DNA of 64,000 nucleotides. Origin: Solirubrobacterales bacterium (GTDB lineage: Bacteria > Actinomycetota > Thermoleophilia > Solirubrobacterales > 70-9). Below, in pieces: positions 9,960 to 17,990 of the stretch. The stretch spans positions 124,001 to 188,000 of the forward strand of contig JAGQUT010000001.1 in NCBI GenBank assembly GCA_020438355.1. The letters run 5' to 3'. The position numbers were made by a program, and so were the translations under genes. The notes beneath the pieces are model-generated. The model saw nothing but the letters and a program-made list of their open reading frames with translations. It was not told the DNA's origin and did no database searches. Each line of letters opens with the position of its first letter. Within the stretch, counting starts at the first letter, position 1.

Positions 9960-11120
9960 ATGAGTGATTCCACTCCAGCCGCGCCAAAGGAACAGGCGGC
10001 ATCCGGAAACGGACTGCCCCCCGAGCTTCGCCAGGTAGGCGAAACCTCGAGCAAACTCACCTCGCGAGTCGAGGCACTCGCCAAGGAACTGACGGCCAGT
10101 GAAGCGCGTGCGCGTGAGGCCGAACTCGCCGCCCGTGAGGCCGAGCTGAAGGCGCTTGCGACGGCACGGGATTCGGTGACGCAGGCGCGGAAGGATCGCG
10201 AGGCAGCCGAGCAGGCCAGGGCCTCGGCGGCCACGGCCGATCAGCGGGTGGAGGCGGCAAAGGCGCAGGCTGCCCGAGAGGTCGCGGAGGCCCGTGAAGA
10301 AATCAAGACGAAGGCCCGGGAGACCCTTCGCAAGCTGAGCGCAGAGGCCCGGGAGAAGATCGAAGCCTCCCGCAAAGCCCGCCTCGAAGCCGAAGAGAAA
10401 GTCAAGGAGCTGGAGCAGAAGGACGCCGACCAGCGTGAAGCCCAGGCCAAGGTCGAGGCCGAGCTGAAGCGCATCGAGGGGACTCTCAAGCAGGAGCGCG
10501 AAACCCGGGAGGAAGCCATGGCCAAGGTCGCGGCGGACGGCGAGGAGCGTCTCGCGGCGCGGACCCGTCACCTCGAAGAAGTCGCCGAGCGCCTTGCAAA
10601 GGAAGCGCGACAGGCTGCCGAGCGCGAAGCCAAGGGCCGCATCGAGGCTTTCGAAGAGAAGGCGCGCAAGGCACAGGACCGGGCCGCCCAGGCAGAAGCT
10701 CACGCCAACGAATTTGAATCGCTTGCCCGCCAGAAGATCGCCGAGATCGAAGCCGATGTCGACCGCAGGGTCATGGAAGGCACGGAGCAGGTCCGCCGCG
10801 AGGCGGCCGAGCGGGTCGAGCAGTTGATCGAACGGTTCGGCCGCGAGGCAGAGGAGGATGCCCGCCGCCGGGCCGAACAGCGCCTCCAGGAGGAAGACGA
10901 GCGGATTCAGCGAGAAGCCGAACGCCGCGCGGAAATTGCCCGCAAGTCGGCCGAGGACGATGTGCAGGCCGCCGCCGACCGGGCCCGCCAGGAAGCCATC
11001 TCCGCTGCCACCAGCACTGCCCCCGAATGGGAGCGTCAGGAGTCCCGCGAGGGCGGCGATGGACCCACACCGCGCCGCCGCCGCGGCGGCCCCGGTGCAG
11101 GCGGTTACCGAACCTTCTGA
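9960..11120 (+). CDS. Large Ala/Glu/Arg-rich coiled-coil protein
   Basis: This 386-residue protein is almost entirely predicted coiled coil (residues about 20-350). It is rich in A, E, R and K with heptad-like periodicity (for example KEARQAAEREAKGRIEAFEE). No signal peptide or membrane helix is visible. The C-terminus is Gly/Arg-rich (PRRRRGGPGAGG), which could bind nucleic acid or acidic partners. I do not recognise a named family; a DivIVA-like, SMC-like or other cytoskeletal scaffold role would be speculation. It lies 46 bp after the acyl-CoA ligase and 17 bp before cysS. The heptad codon bias makes it hard to infer homology by eye. Confidence 0.75.
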   Translation: MSDSTPAAPKEQAASGNGLPPELRQVGETSSKLTSRVEALAKELTASEARAREAELAAREAELKALATARDSVTQARKDREAAEQARASAATADQRVEAAKAQAAREVAEAREEIKTKARETLRKLSAEAREKIEASRKARLEAEEKVKELEQKDADQREAQAKVEAELKRIEGTLKQERETREEAMAKVAADGEERLAARTRHLEEVAERLAKEARQAAEREAKGRIEAFEEKARKAQDRAAQAEAHANEFESLARQKIAEIEADVDRRVMEGTEQVRREAAERVEQLIERFGREAEEDARRRAEQRLQEEDERIQREAERRAEIARKSAEDDVQAAADRARQEAISAATSTAPEWERQESREGGDGPTPRRRRGGPGAGGYRTF

Positions 11121-11137
11121 GTAGTGTCCCCCGCGGC

Positions 11138-12499
11138 ATGCGCGAGGTAAGAATCAGGGACACGATGAGCGGGGAACTGCTCGCTCTCCCGACCGACGGC
11201 CAGATCGGCATTTACGCCTGCGGCCCGACCGTCTACAGCCGTATCCACATCGGAAACGCGCGGCCTTTCGTCGTTTTCACTCTGCTGGCCAGGTTTCTCC
11301 GCAGTGAGGGATACGAGACCCGTCTCGCCATCAACGTCACCGACATAAACGACAAGATCTACACGGCTGCTTCCGAACGGGAAATGCCATCAGGGGAACT
11401 GGCTGACGAAATGACAGCCGCGTATTTTGAGGATACGGGCAGGTTGGAAATCGGCCGCCCCGACGTCGAACCCCTCGCAACCGAGACCGTGGGGCCGATC
11501 GTCGACCTGATCGCAACCCTGGTCGATGAAGGTCATGCATACGAGTCCGGCGGCGACGTCTATTTCTCGGTCCGGAGCTTCGACGGCTACGGCAAGCTGT
11601 CTCACCGGCCCACCGAGGACATGGAACAGGGGGAGGGTGACGATGCCGGTTCCCTGAAACGCGACCCACTGGACTTCGCCCTGTGGAAGTCCCACAAGGA
11701 GGGTGAGGACACGAGCTGGGAATCACCCTGGGGTTCCGGACGGCCAGGCTGGCATATCGAATGCTCGGCGATGGCCGAGGCCGAGCTCGGCCAGCCATTC
11801 ACGATTCACGGGGGCGGTTCCGACCTGGTCTTTCCACATCACGAGAACGAGATCGCGCAGTCCGAAGCCGCCCGGGGCAAGCCCCTCGCGAAGGTTTGGA
11901 TGCACAACGGAATGATCGAGACCGGTGCGGAGAAGATGTCGAAGTCGGTCGGGAACATTTTCCAGCTCTCCGAGGCACTGGACGTTTACGGACCCCAGAC
12001 CGTTGTCGCCTATCTGATGTCAGGTCACTATCGCCAGCCCCTTGCCTTCGGCGAGGGTCCGCTGGAGCAGGCCGCAGCCGGAAACGAGCGGATCCGGAAC
12101 TTCCTGCGCGAAAACCCGCCCGGTGAACAGCCCGGAAGTGAGGCTGAGGCGGCGAGGGAACGCTTCAGGGATGCCCTGGCTGACGACTACAACTCCCCAC
12201 GGGCCATGAGAGAGGCTTTTGATCTGATCCGAAGCGCAAACCAGCGGCCAGACGCGCCAGAGCTGGCAGGCGCCGGAACGGTGCTTCTGGGGATGTTGGA
12301 ACTGCTCGGCCTGGAAGCTCTGGCGAGCGGGGGAGGGGAAGGGCCCGATCAGGCTGCCCTCGACCTGCTTGAAGCCAGAAATGCTGCGCGTGAGGACAAG
12401 GACTGGTCGCGTGCCGACGAGATCCGTGACCAGCTCGCAGACCTCGGTTGGGAAGTCCGCGACGGTGCCGACGGTGCCCGTCTGGTTCCCAGAAGCTGA
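11138..12499 (+). CDS. cysS: Cysteinyl-tRNA synthetase
   Basis: This class I aminoacyl-tRNA synthetase charges tRNA-Cys in the cytosol. The HIGH-like motif is HIGN (residues 37-40), and KMSKS is at 266-270. Zinc ligands are visible as C28 (YACGPTVY), the Cys in HIECSAMAE and the His/Glu pair in HHENEIAQSE. The start at 11138 (MREVRIRD) is chosen because upstream in-frame codons would overlap the coiled-coil gene and encode low-complexity Arg/Pro sequence. At 453 residues the length is normal. rlmB follows 12 bp downstream, as in the classical cysS-rlmB arrangement; no MrnC-type RNase III is present between them. Confidence 0.97.
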   Translation: MREVRIRDTMSGELLALPTDGQIGIYACGPTVYSRIHIGNARPFVVFTLLARFLRSEGYETRLAINVTDINDKIYTAASEREMPSGELADEMTAAYFEDTGRLEIGRPDVEPLATETVGPIVDLIATLVDEGHAYESGGDVYFSVRSFDGYGKLSHRPTEDMEQGEGDDAGSLKRDPLDFALWKSHKEGEDTSWESPWGSGRPGWHIECSAMAEAELGQPFTIHGGGSDLVFPHHENEIAQSEAARGKPLAKVWMHNGMIETGAEKMSKSVGNIFQLSEALDVYGPQTVVAYLMSGHYRQPLAFGEGPLEQAAAGNERIRNFLRENPPGEQPGSEAEAARERFRDALADDYNSPRAMREAFDLIRSANQRPDAPELAGAGTVLLGMLELLGLEALASGGGEGPDQAALDLLEARNAAREDKDWSRADEIRDQLADLGWEVRDGADGARLVPRS

Positions 12500-12511
12500 G
12501 GCTGGCAGATA

Positions 12512-13171
12512 ATGCCCACCACTGAATTCATTTACGGCCGGAATCCGGTCGAGGAAGCTGAACGCGGCCGACGGCGGGTTCTGAGGGTGTGGAAGGCCCC
12601 CGACACTCCCGAGGCGAAGCTGTTCGAACTCTGTGGTTCACACGATCACCAGGGAATCGTCGCCGAGGTCGAACCGTTCCCCTACGTTGGTGGAAGCGAT
12701 CTTCTCGGAATCGAAGATGCACTGGTGGTCGTTCTAGATCAGGTGCAGGACCCGAGGAACCTCGGAGCTGTCTGCCGTTCCGTTGAAGCTGCGGGCGCTA
12801 CCGGGGTGGTAATCCCCGACCGACGCTCGGCTGCCGTTACGGCCGCCACTGCCAAGGCTTCTGCCGGCGCAGTGGAGCACCTGAAAATCGCCCGCGTTCG
12901 AAACGTCAGCGACTGGATCACCGAAGCCAAGGATGCTGGCTTCTGGGTGTGGGGAGCCGACGGGCGGGCGGAACAGGCTCCCTGGCAGGTCGACCTGACC
13001 GGCAAGACGGCCCTGGTGCTCGGCACGGAGGAGAAGGGCCTGAGGCCTCGTGTAGCCGAGAGCTGCGACGGCCTGATCGCCATTCCCCAGAGCGGCAAGG
13101 TCGATTCGCTCAACGTCTCGGTCGCCGCCGGCGTGATGATCTTCGAAGCGATCCGTCAGCGCAGCACCTGA
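12512..13171 (+). CDS. rlmB: 23S rRNA 2'-O-ribose methyltransferase, RlmB/SpoU family
   Basis: This 219-residue SPOUT-class enzyme probably methylates the 2'-OH of the conserved 23S rRNA guanosine (Gm2251 in E. coli), using SAM. The N-terminal substrate-binding part opens with YGRNPVEEAERG. The trefoil-knot motifs are LDQVQDPRNLGAVCRS (motif 1), LVLGTEEKGLRP (motif 2) and IPQSGKVDSLNVSVAAGV (motif 3). It is slightly shorter than the roughly 245-residue E. coli enzyme. It sits between cysS and a SigH-like factor, the same order as in Bacillus. Other SpoU 2'-O-methyltransferase targets remain possible. Confidence 0.93.
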   Translation: MPTTEFIYGRNPVEEAERGRRRVLRVWKAPDTPEAKLFELCGSHDHQGIVAEVEPFPYVGGSDLLGIEDALVVVLDQVQDPRNLGAVCRSVEAAGATGVVIPDRRSAAVTAATAKASAGAVEHLKIARVRNVSDWITEAKDAGFWVWGADGRAEQAPWQVDLTGKTALVLGTEEKGLRPRVAESCDGLIAIPQSGKVDSLNVSVAAGVMIFEAIRQRST

Positions 13172-13246
13172 GCTCGGCGCCCCCTCCCTGAGACTCCTTC
13201 CCGGCTTGAAATCTGCAAGCAGGATTTCACCTGTCCGGGGGCGAAG

Positions 13247-13274
13247 TTGACAGAACTCTGCTGATGTGTAAACT
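13247..13274 (+). promoter_or_regulatory. Probable sigma-A promoter for the SigH-like gene
   Basis: A perfect -35 hexamer TTGACA (13247-13252) is followed after 16 bp by TAAACT (13269-13274), which matches 4 of 6 of TATAAT. It lies about 110 bp upstream of the GTG start at 13386 and implies a leader of about 100 nt. A small stem (GAAATC/GATTTC, 13208-13228) lies upstream and may end rlmB transcription. This promoter would uncouple the sigma factor from the cysS-rlmB operon. Confidence 0.6.
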
Positions 13275-13385
13275 AAGCGGCGTATAAAGGGTGAACCTCA
13301 ACTTGAGTGTGAGTCTCACCTGTCAGCAAGGGCGTCCAGGGGAGGTAAGTGGCGCCACAGGCCTTCTTCCTAAGGAGAATGTGCG

Positions 13386-14084
13386 GTGGCTACCCCAACC
13401 TCAATTACCCATAACCAAGCCGTTTCCGACGCCAGTGCCAGATCGACCCGTGCCGGATCTAACGCTCGACTAGAGCCTGATGATGAGACGCTCGTTGCGT
13501 TCGCCAAGCGTGGCCGCAAGGAAGCTGCGGATCAGCTGATCCGTCGTTATCACTCGTTCGTCCGGCTCAAGGCGTCTTCCTACTTCCTGGTCGGCGGCGA
13601 CTCGGATGACCTGATCCAGGAGGGGCTGCTCGGTCTCCACAAGGCGATCCGCGACTACCGGACCGACCGTGAGTCGAGCTTTCGCAACTTCGCGGAGCTC
13701 TGCATAACCCGCCAGATCATCACGGCCGTCAAGACCGCGACCAGGAACAAGCACGCACCTCTGAACCAGTACGTCTCGTTCGGTCAGACCCCTGCGTCGA
13801 ACAGCGAGTCGGAAACCACCATGGAAGAGATCCTTCCCGGCCCGACCGCCCTCGACCCGGTCAATCAGGCGATCTCCTCCGAGGAACTGGCGTCGCTGGT
13901 CTCATGCCTTCAGTCGACACTCTCCGAGATGGAGAGCAGCGTCCTGGGCTACTACCTCGAAGACCGTTCTTATGAGGATGTCGCCGCGCTACTCGGCTGC
14001 GAAACCAAGACCGTGGACAACGCTCTGCAGCGGGTGAAGAGGAAGGTCAGCAAGCATCTCGAGTCTCGCGACGTCGCTGTCTGA
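13386..14084 (+). CDS. sigH: SigH/Spo0H-like sigma-70 family factor
   Basis: This RNA polymerase sigma factor of 232 residues carries regions 2 and 4. Region 2 contains DSDDLIQEGLLGLHKAIRDY and SSFRNFAELCITRQIITAVK. Region 4 contains LEDRSYEDVAALLGCETKTV and DNALQRVKRK. These blocks closely resemble Bacillus SigH (stationary phase/competence), including ELCITRQIITA-KTATR and DNALQRVKRK, rather than ECF or SigB-type factors. The N-terminal about 40 residues are extra. The GTG start at 13386 is supported by AAGGAG at 13372-13377. A strong promoter lies upstream, and rlmB/cysS precede it in Firmicute-like order. The regulon is unknown. Confidence 0.9.
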   Translation: MATPTSITHNQAVSDASARSTRAGSNARLEPDDETLVAFAKRGRKEAADQLIRRYHSFVRLKASSYFLVGGDSDDLIQEGLLGLHKAIRDYRTDRESSFRNFAELCITRQIITAVKTATRNKHAPLNQYVSFGQTPASNSESETTMEEILPGPTALDPVNQAISSEELASLVSCLQSTLSEMESSVLGYYLEDRSYEDVAALLGCETKTVDNALQRVKRKVSKHLESRDVAV

Positions 14085-14109
14085 GTCCGCTTGACACAAT
14101 CCGCCTCCT

Positions 14110-14183
14110 GCCCGGCTAGCTCAATTGGCTAGAGCACCTGTCTTGTAAACAGGAGGTTTCCGGTTCGAGCCCGGAGCCGGGCT
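14110..14183 (+). tRNA. tRNA-Thr (anticodon TGT)
   Basis: The acceptor stem GCCCGGC (14110-14116) pairs with GCCGGGC (14176-14182). The D arm contains TAGCTCAATTGGCTAGAGCA, the anticodon arm is CCTGT-CTTGTAA-ACAGG with anticodon TGT, and the T arm contains GGTTCGAGCC. The discriminator base is T, and CCA is not encoded. It reads ACA codons and, by wobble, other Thr codons. It lies 25 bp after the sigma factor gene. Confidence 0.97.
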
Positions 14184-14241
14184 TCAGTCGTCCGGTGTTC
14201 ATCCGGGATTGCCGGGTTCCGGCGGCCAATATGGTGAGCCG

Positions 14242-15399
14242 GTGCCCGTTGGCTATCTGATCCTGATCCTGCTGATCGCCGGTTTTGCGCTGCTCCAGCT
14301 GATTCCGGTGCCCCGCAACCCTCTGGTGAGGGTGGCCTCGTTCTGGACCAGCATGGTCGTCAACGAGCAGCCTCACTGGTTTGCGATGTTGCTTCTCGCA
14401 TCGACTGGACTCGCGATCGCCTCAGGTGACATCGACTCCCCGGCCGGTTGGCTCCTGGTCGGAGCCGCGGCAATAGCCGTCATCGGACTGATCGCCATCG
14501 CCTGGCGAATGTTCCCGGCTCGAGGCGCTCTGAGGGGCGCAATCTCGGATCTGGATCCGGCCGCATTGCAGAATCTCGAGGGCCGGGGGCCGGGCCTCGC
14601 TGCCCTGGCTGCTCCCTTTGGCTTCGGTCGTCGAAGAGTCGAGTTCACGGCCGGTATCCCTTACGGCCCGGCCGGGGAGCGAAACCTGCTCGACGTGTAT
14701 CGCCCCAGGAAGGGCCCGGTAACCGGCCCAACCCTCATCTACCTTCACGGGGGCGGCTTCAAGGGCGGCTCGAGAAAGAGGGAGGGGCAGCTGGCCCTTT
14801 ACCGGCTTGCGGCGCGGGGCTGGGCCTGCGTCAGCGCGAGTTATCGCGTGAGTCCCGATGCCCAGTTTCCGGACTACCCGATCGATCTCAAGAGGGTCAT
14901 TGCCTGGGCCAGGGAGGATGGTGCCCGGTTCGGTGTTGACCCCGACCGGATCTTTCTCGCCGGCAGCTCCGCCGGCGGACACATCGCTGCCACCGTGGCA
15001 CTGACGGCAAACGAACCACTGCTCCAGCCCGGTTTCGAATCGGTGGACACATCAGTAGCCGGAACGATCGGTCTCTACGGCTACTACGGAGGTCTCGAGT
15101 ACGGGTCGCTCCGGCCCCGGGGTCCGCTGCCTTCCAGCCCGCGTGATCTGATCCGCCCGGGTGCGCCGCCCTTCCTGATCGTCCACGGGGACCGGGACAC
15201 CATCGTTTCGGTCGGTATCGCCAGATCGTTCGTGAAGCGCCTTCGGGAGGCAGGGATCGAGGCGGCCTACGCCGAACTGCCCGGCGCCCAGCACACATTC
15301 GACCTCCTTCGCTCGGTCAGGAACCAGAATGTGACCGACGCAATAGAGGATTTCGCCGCCTGGGTGCTTTCGGATCGCTCTGTAACCGGGTCCGATTGA
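14242..15399 (+). CDS. Membrane-anchored alpha/beta hydrolase (esterase/lipase, HSL-like)
   Basis: This is a probable carboxylesterase or lipase attached to the membrane. The N-terminus has about three hydrophobic helices (VGYLILILLIAGFALLQLIP; FAMLLLASTGLAIASG; LLVGAAAIAVIGLIAIAW). The hydrolase domain follows with an oxyanion HGGGFKGGS motif, nucleophile elbow AGSSAGG, acid region HGDRDTIV and catalytic His in AQHTFDLL. The HGGG motif places it near the hormone-sensitive lipase/BD-FAE group. I prefer GTG 14242, which has GGTGAG just upstream; an in-frame TTG at 14209 would add 11 residues. It starts about 60 bp after tRNA-Thr. The substrate is unknown. Confidence 0.82.
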   Translation: MPVGYLILILLIAGFALLQLIPVPRNPLVRVASFWTSMVVNEQPHWFAMLLLASTGLAIASGDIDSPAGWLLVGAAAIAVIGLIAIAWRMFPARGALRGAISDLDPAALQNLEGRGPGLAALAAPFGFGRRRVEFTAGIPYGPAGERNLLDVYRPRKGPVTGPTLIYLHGGGFKGGSRKREGQLALYRLAARGWACVSASYRVSPDAQFPDYPIDLKRVIAWAREDGARFGVDPDRIFLAGSSAGGHIAATVALTANEPLLQPGFESVDTSVAGTIGLYGYYGGLEYGSLRPRGPLPSSPRDLIRPGAPPFLIVHGDRDTIVSVGIARSFVKRLREAGIEAAYAELPGAQHTFDLLRSVRNQNVTDAIEDFAAWVLSDRSVTGSD

Positions 15400-15416
15400 G
15401 CGTGTAGGAATCTCTT

Positions 15417-17081
15417 GTGACGCAAGAGCAACTCGAGGCCTACCACGAGTACACGCGCAAGTACGGGGTGAACCGCGGTCTTTACCTCGTCGCGCGGATC
15501 ATTCTGCAGCCGTTTTTCCTCGTCTATTTCAGGCTTTCCCGGCAGGGTCGACAGAACTCGCACATCAAGGGCGCGACCATCGTCGCCGCCAACCACCGGA
15601 GCTTCCTCGACCCTTTCGTGATCGGTTCGTGCCTGCCCTGGGGCAAGCCGATGAACTACGTCGCCAAGGTCGAGCTTTTCGAGAAACGCTGGCAGGGATA
15701 TCTCCTCTGCCGCGTAGGTGCCTTTCCGATCCGGCGCGGAGAAGCTGACGAGCTGGCAATAGAAACCGCCGAGAAGGTCCTGGAGCGCGGCGGGTCCATC
15801 TGCATCTTTCCCGAGGGAACCAGGATTCGCCGGGGCTCCCTGGGTAAACCGAAGCGTGGCGTCGGGCGTCTGGCTTTGCGGAGCGGCGCCCCGGTCCTCC
15901 CGGTTGCCGTTACCGGGACAGAGCATGTCCGGCGTGGCTGGCGGATACGCCCGCGCAAGGTTGACATCAGGGTTGGCAGGCCGATGTCCTTTCCGCAGTC
16001 AGAGAACCCCTCGCCAGCGCTCGCAGCCTCGGTGACGGACCGCATCTGGCCGAACGTCGAACTTCAGTGGGAGGACATCGGCGGTCTGCCCCCGATGCGT
16101 CGCGCGGCCGTCATCGGCGCCGGCAGCTGGGGCACAGCCGTCGCCGTGCTGCTCGCGCGAGGCGGCCTGGATGTCCAGTTGGGAACCCGGACCGCTGCCC
16201 AGGCGGAGGAGATGGCACTCGCCCGCGAGAACGCCAGGTACCTGCCGGGGGTGCGGCTGCCGGACGGCATCGAGGTCCGGGCCTCCAGCCAGATTGAACT
16301 CGGCGGAGTCGACCTGCTCTGTATCGCCGTGCCGTCAGCTTCTTACCCCCAGGCCGTCGGTGCGGTGGCCGACCGGGTTGGTCGCCGGGCCGGAGTGCTC
16401 CTGCTCGCCAAGGGGCTGATCGCCCCCAAAGGCCAGCTTCCCTCGGAGTATGTGAGCGAACGCATCCGCTCCCGGGGCGTCTCTTGCCTGGGTGGCCCCG
16501 CGCACGCGAGGGAAGCGGTCTCCGGTTCCGCCGCCCTGGTGCTCGGCAGCGGCAACGCCGATCTGCGGGCCCAGTTGGGAGACGTTTTTGATCGGGCCGG
16601 TCTCGTCTGCGAACGATCTCGAGACGTAGTCGGGGTCGAGATGGCCGGAGCCGCAAAGAACGCGGCCGTGCTCGCCGCGGCCGCGGCAGAGCCTCATGGA
16701 CTGAACGCCGCCGGGATTGCCGCCGCAGCCGTCTGGGACGAATGCGTCGGCTATGCGGTGAGAAACGGAGCCGACCTCGAGACTTTCAACGGGCTGGCCG
16801 GCGTCGGTGACTTGCTGGCGACCGTTATGGCTTCCGGAAGCCGCAACCGCAGAGCCGGGGAATTGCTCGGCAAGGGCAACGCCCCGGAACAGATTCGAGA
16901 GACGATCGGCCAGGCTTCCGAGGCTCTCGACTCGGTACCCCAGATTGCCGCGACTGTGGCCGCCGCTGGATGCCCGGCCGACGCTCTGACCGGGCTGGCA
17001 GACCTGGCCACCGGCAGGATCAGTTCAGACGAGTGGGTCGCCGCGCTTCGGCGCTCCGGTCATTCGAGGAGGGCAGCATGA
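15417..17081 (+). CDS. PlsC-GpsA fusion: acyltransferase plus glycerol-3-phosphate dehydrogenase
   Basis: One 554-residue reading frame joins two phospholipid-synthesis enzymes. Residues about 20-225 form a lysophosphatidic-acid-type acyltransferase, with the NHxxxxD box at N59-D65 (NHRSFLD) and FPEGTR at 131-136. Residues 227-554 form a complete NAD(P)-dependent glycerol-3-phosphate dehydrogenase, with GAGSWG at 234-239, CLGGPAHAREA and the catalytic Lys in EMAGAAKNAA. The join (LPPMRRAAVIG) has no stop or frameshift. The internal ATG at 16095 has no clear ribosome site, so a single polypeptide is likely. The two parts act at the first and third steps of phosphatidate synthesis; PlsX/PlsY-type enzymes are not in the window. 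The start at 15417 is a GTG, 17 bp after the esterase. Confidence 0.93.
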   Translation: MTQEQLEAYHEYTRKYGVNRGLYLVARIILQPFFLVYFRLSRQGRQNSHIKGATIVAANHRSFLDPFVIGSCLPWGKPMNYVAKVELFEKRWQGYLLCRVGAFPIRRGEADELAIETAEKVLERGGSICIFPEGTRIRRGSLGKPKRGVGRLALRSGAPVLPVAVTGTEHVRRGWRIRPRKVDIRVGRPMSFPQSENPSPALAASVTDRIWPNVELQWEDIGGLPPMRRAAVIGAGSWGTAVAVLLARGGLDVQLGTRTAAQAEEMALARENARYLPGVRLPDGIEVRASSQIELGGVDLLCIAVPSASYPQAVGAVADRVGRRAGVLLLAKGLIAPKGQLPSEYVSERIRSRGVSCLGGPAHAREAVSGSAALVLGSGNADLRAQLGDVFDRAGLVCERSRDVVGVEMAGAAKNAAVLAAAAAEPHGLNAAGIAAAAVWDECVGYAVRNGADLETFNGLAGVGDLLATVMASGSRNRRAGELLGKGNAPEQIRETIGQASEALDSVPQIAATVAAAGCPADALTGLADLATGRISSDEWVAALRRSGHSRRAA

Positions 17082-17126
17082 ACCGGCCTGGATCGGATGG
17101 GGTCCGTTTCGGGATAAGGTGCGTTC

Positions 17127-17693
17127 GTGTCCGGCCCCGACGCCACACCCACCCCGGAGTCGAAGGCCGAGATCGATCGGGCCTTCGAGCAGCTGTACCG
17201 CGATCACCTCAAGGACGTCTATTCGTACTCGTACTACCGGATCGGCAACCACCACGACGCCGAGGACCTGACCGAGCAGACCTTTCTCCAGGCGTACCGG
17301 CACTTCGCGCGAGCAAGGCAGGAGTCGGACGGAAGGCCGCTGCGGCCCTGGCTGATCAGGATCGCCCACAATCTCGCTGCGAACTATCACCGCGACCGCT
17401 CCCGCAAGCCGCAGACGCCACTGGACAGCATCGAACCACCGGCCGCGAGGCACTCGACCGAGGATCTGGTGGAAGGCCGGGAAGAACTCCGGGCGGTCAT
17501 CGAGAACCTTCAGGAACTGCCAGACGATCGTCGCGAAGCCCTGGTAATGAGATTCGCGCTAGGCATGGACAATCGGGAAATCGCCCGGGCCATGGGCAAA
17601 TCGGACGGAGCCACAAAGGTGTTGATCCATCGCGCGATCAAGCAACTTCAGGAACTGCTCGAAGCGGAAGGAGCGCCCGTTGAGCATGGATGA
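17127..17693 (+). CDS. ECF-type RNA polymerase sigma factor
   Basis: This 188-residue sigma factor has region 2 (FEQLYRDHLKDVYSYSYYRI ... DAEDLTEQTFLQAYRHF, then RPWLIRIAHNLAANYHRDR) and region 4 (LPDDRREALVMRFALGMDNR then EIARAMGKSDGATKVLIHRA). It lacks regions 1.2 and 3, as in ECF factors. The linker at about residues 105-120 is rich in Pro and Ser. GTG 17127 gives a normal length. The next gene overlaps its last 8 bases and encodes a small membrane protein, the usual position of an anti-sigma factor. The signal it responds to is unknown. Confidence 0.9.
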   Translation: MSGPDATPTPESKAEIDRAFEQLYRDHLKDVYSYSYYRIGNHHDAEDLTEQTFLQAYRHFARARQESDGRPLRPWLIRIAHNLAANYHRDRSRKPQTPLDSIEPPAARHSTEDLVEGREELRAVIENLQELPDDRREALVMRFALGMDNREIARAMGKSDGATKVLIHRAIKQLQELLEAEGAPVEHG

Positions 17694-17967
17694 AATCCGC
17701 ATCGAAAGCCTGCTCGCTGATGCCCTGAAGCCGGTTGATCCTCCGCAGAGAATGTCGGACCGCCTTCACGACACTTTCTCCGCCATCTCCGATGCGGCGG
17801 CGACCGATCTCTCCGACTGGGCCGAAGAGCTGACCGAAAGCGAGCTTGAATCGCTTCGCGATCCCCGAAACTGGATCCGGCCAGTTACCGCTCTGGCGGC
17901 CGGCGGCGTCGCCACCGGTGCCCTGATTCTCGTCGGCTTCCGCCGGCGAGGCCGCTTTCGCCCCTAG
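17686..17967 (+). CDS. Small single-helix membrane protein, candidate anti-sigma factor
   Basis: This 93-residue protein has an acidic N-terminal cytoplasmic part (ATDLSDWAEELTESELESL), one predicted membrane helix near the C-terminus (ALAAGGVATGALILVGF) and a short RRRGRFRP tail. It overlaps the ECF sigma gene by 8 bp (ATG 17686), so translation is probably coupled. It lacks the HxxxCxxC zinc anti-sigma motif and any periplasmic domain. If it is an anti-sigma factor, it is of an unrecognised type. No named family is apparent. Confidence 0.7.
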   Translation: MDEIRIESLLADALKPVDPPQRMSDRLHDTFSAISDAAATDLSDWAEELTESELESLRDPRNWIRPVTALAAGGVATGALILVGFRRRGRFRP

Positions 17968-17990
17968 CCCCGCGCAAGCGCTCCCGCGAC

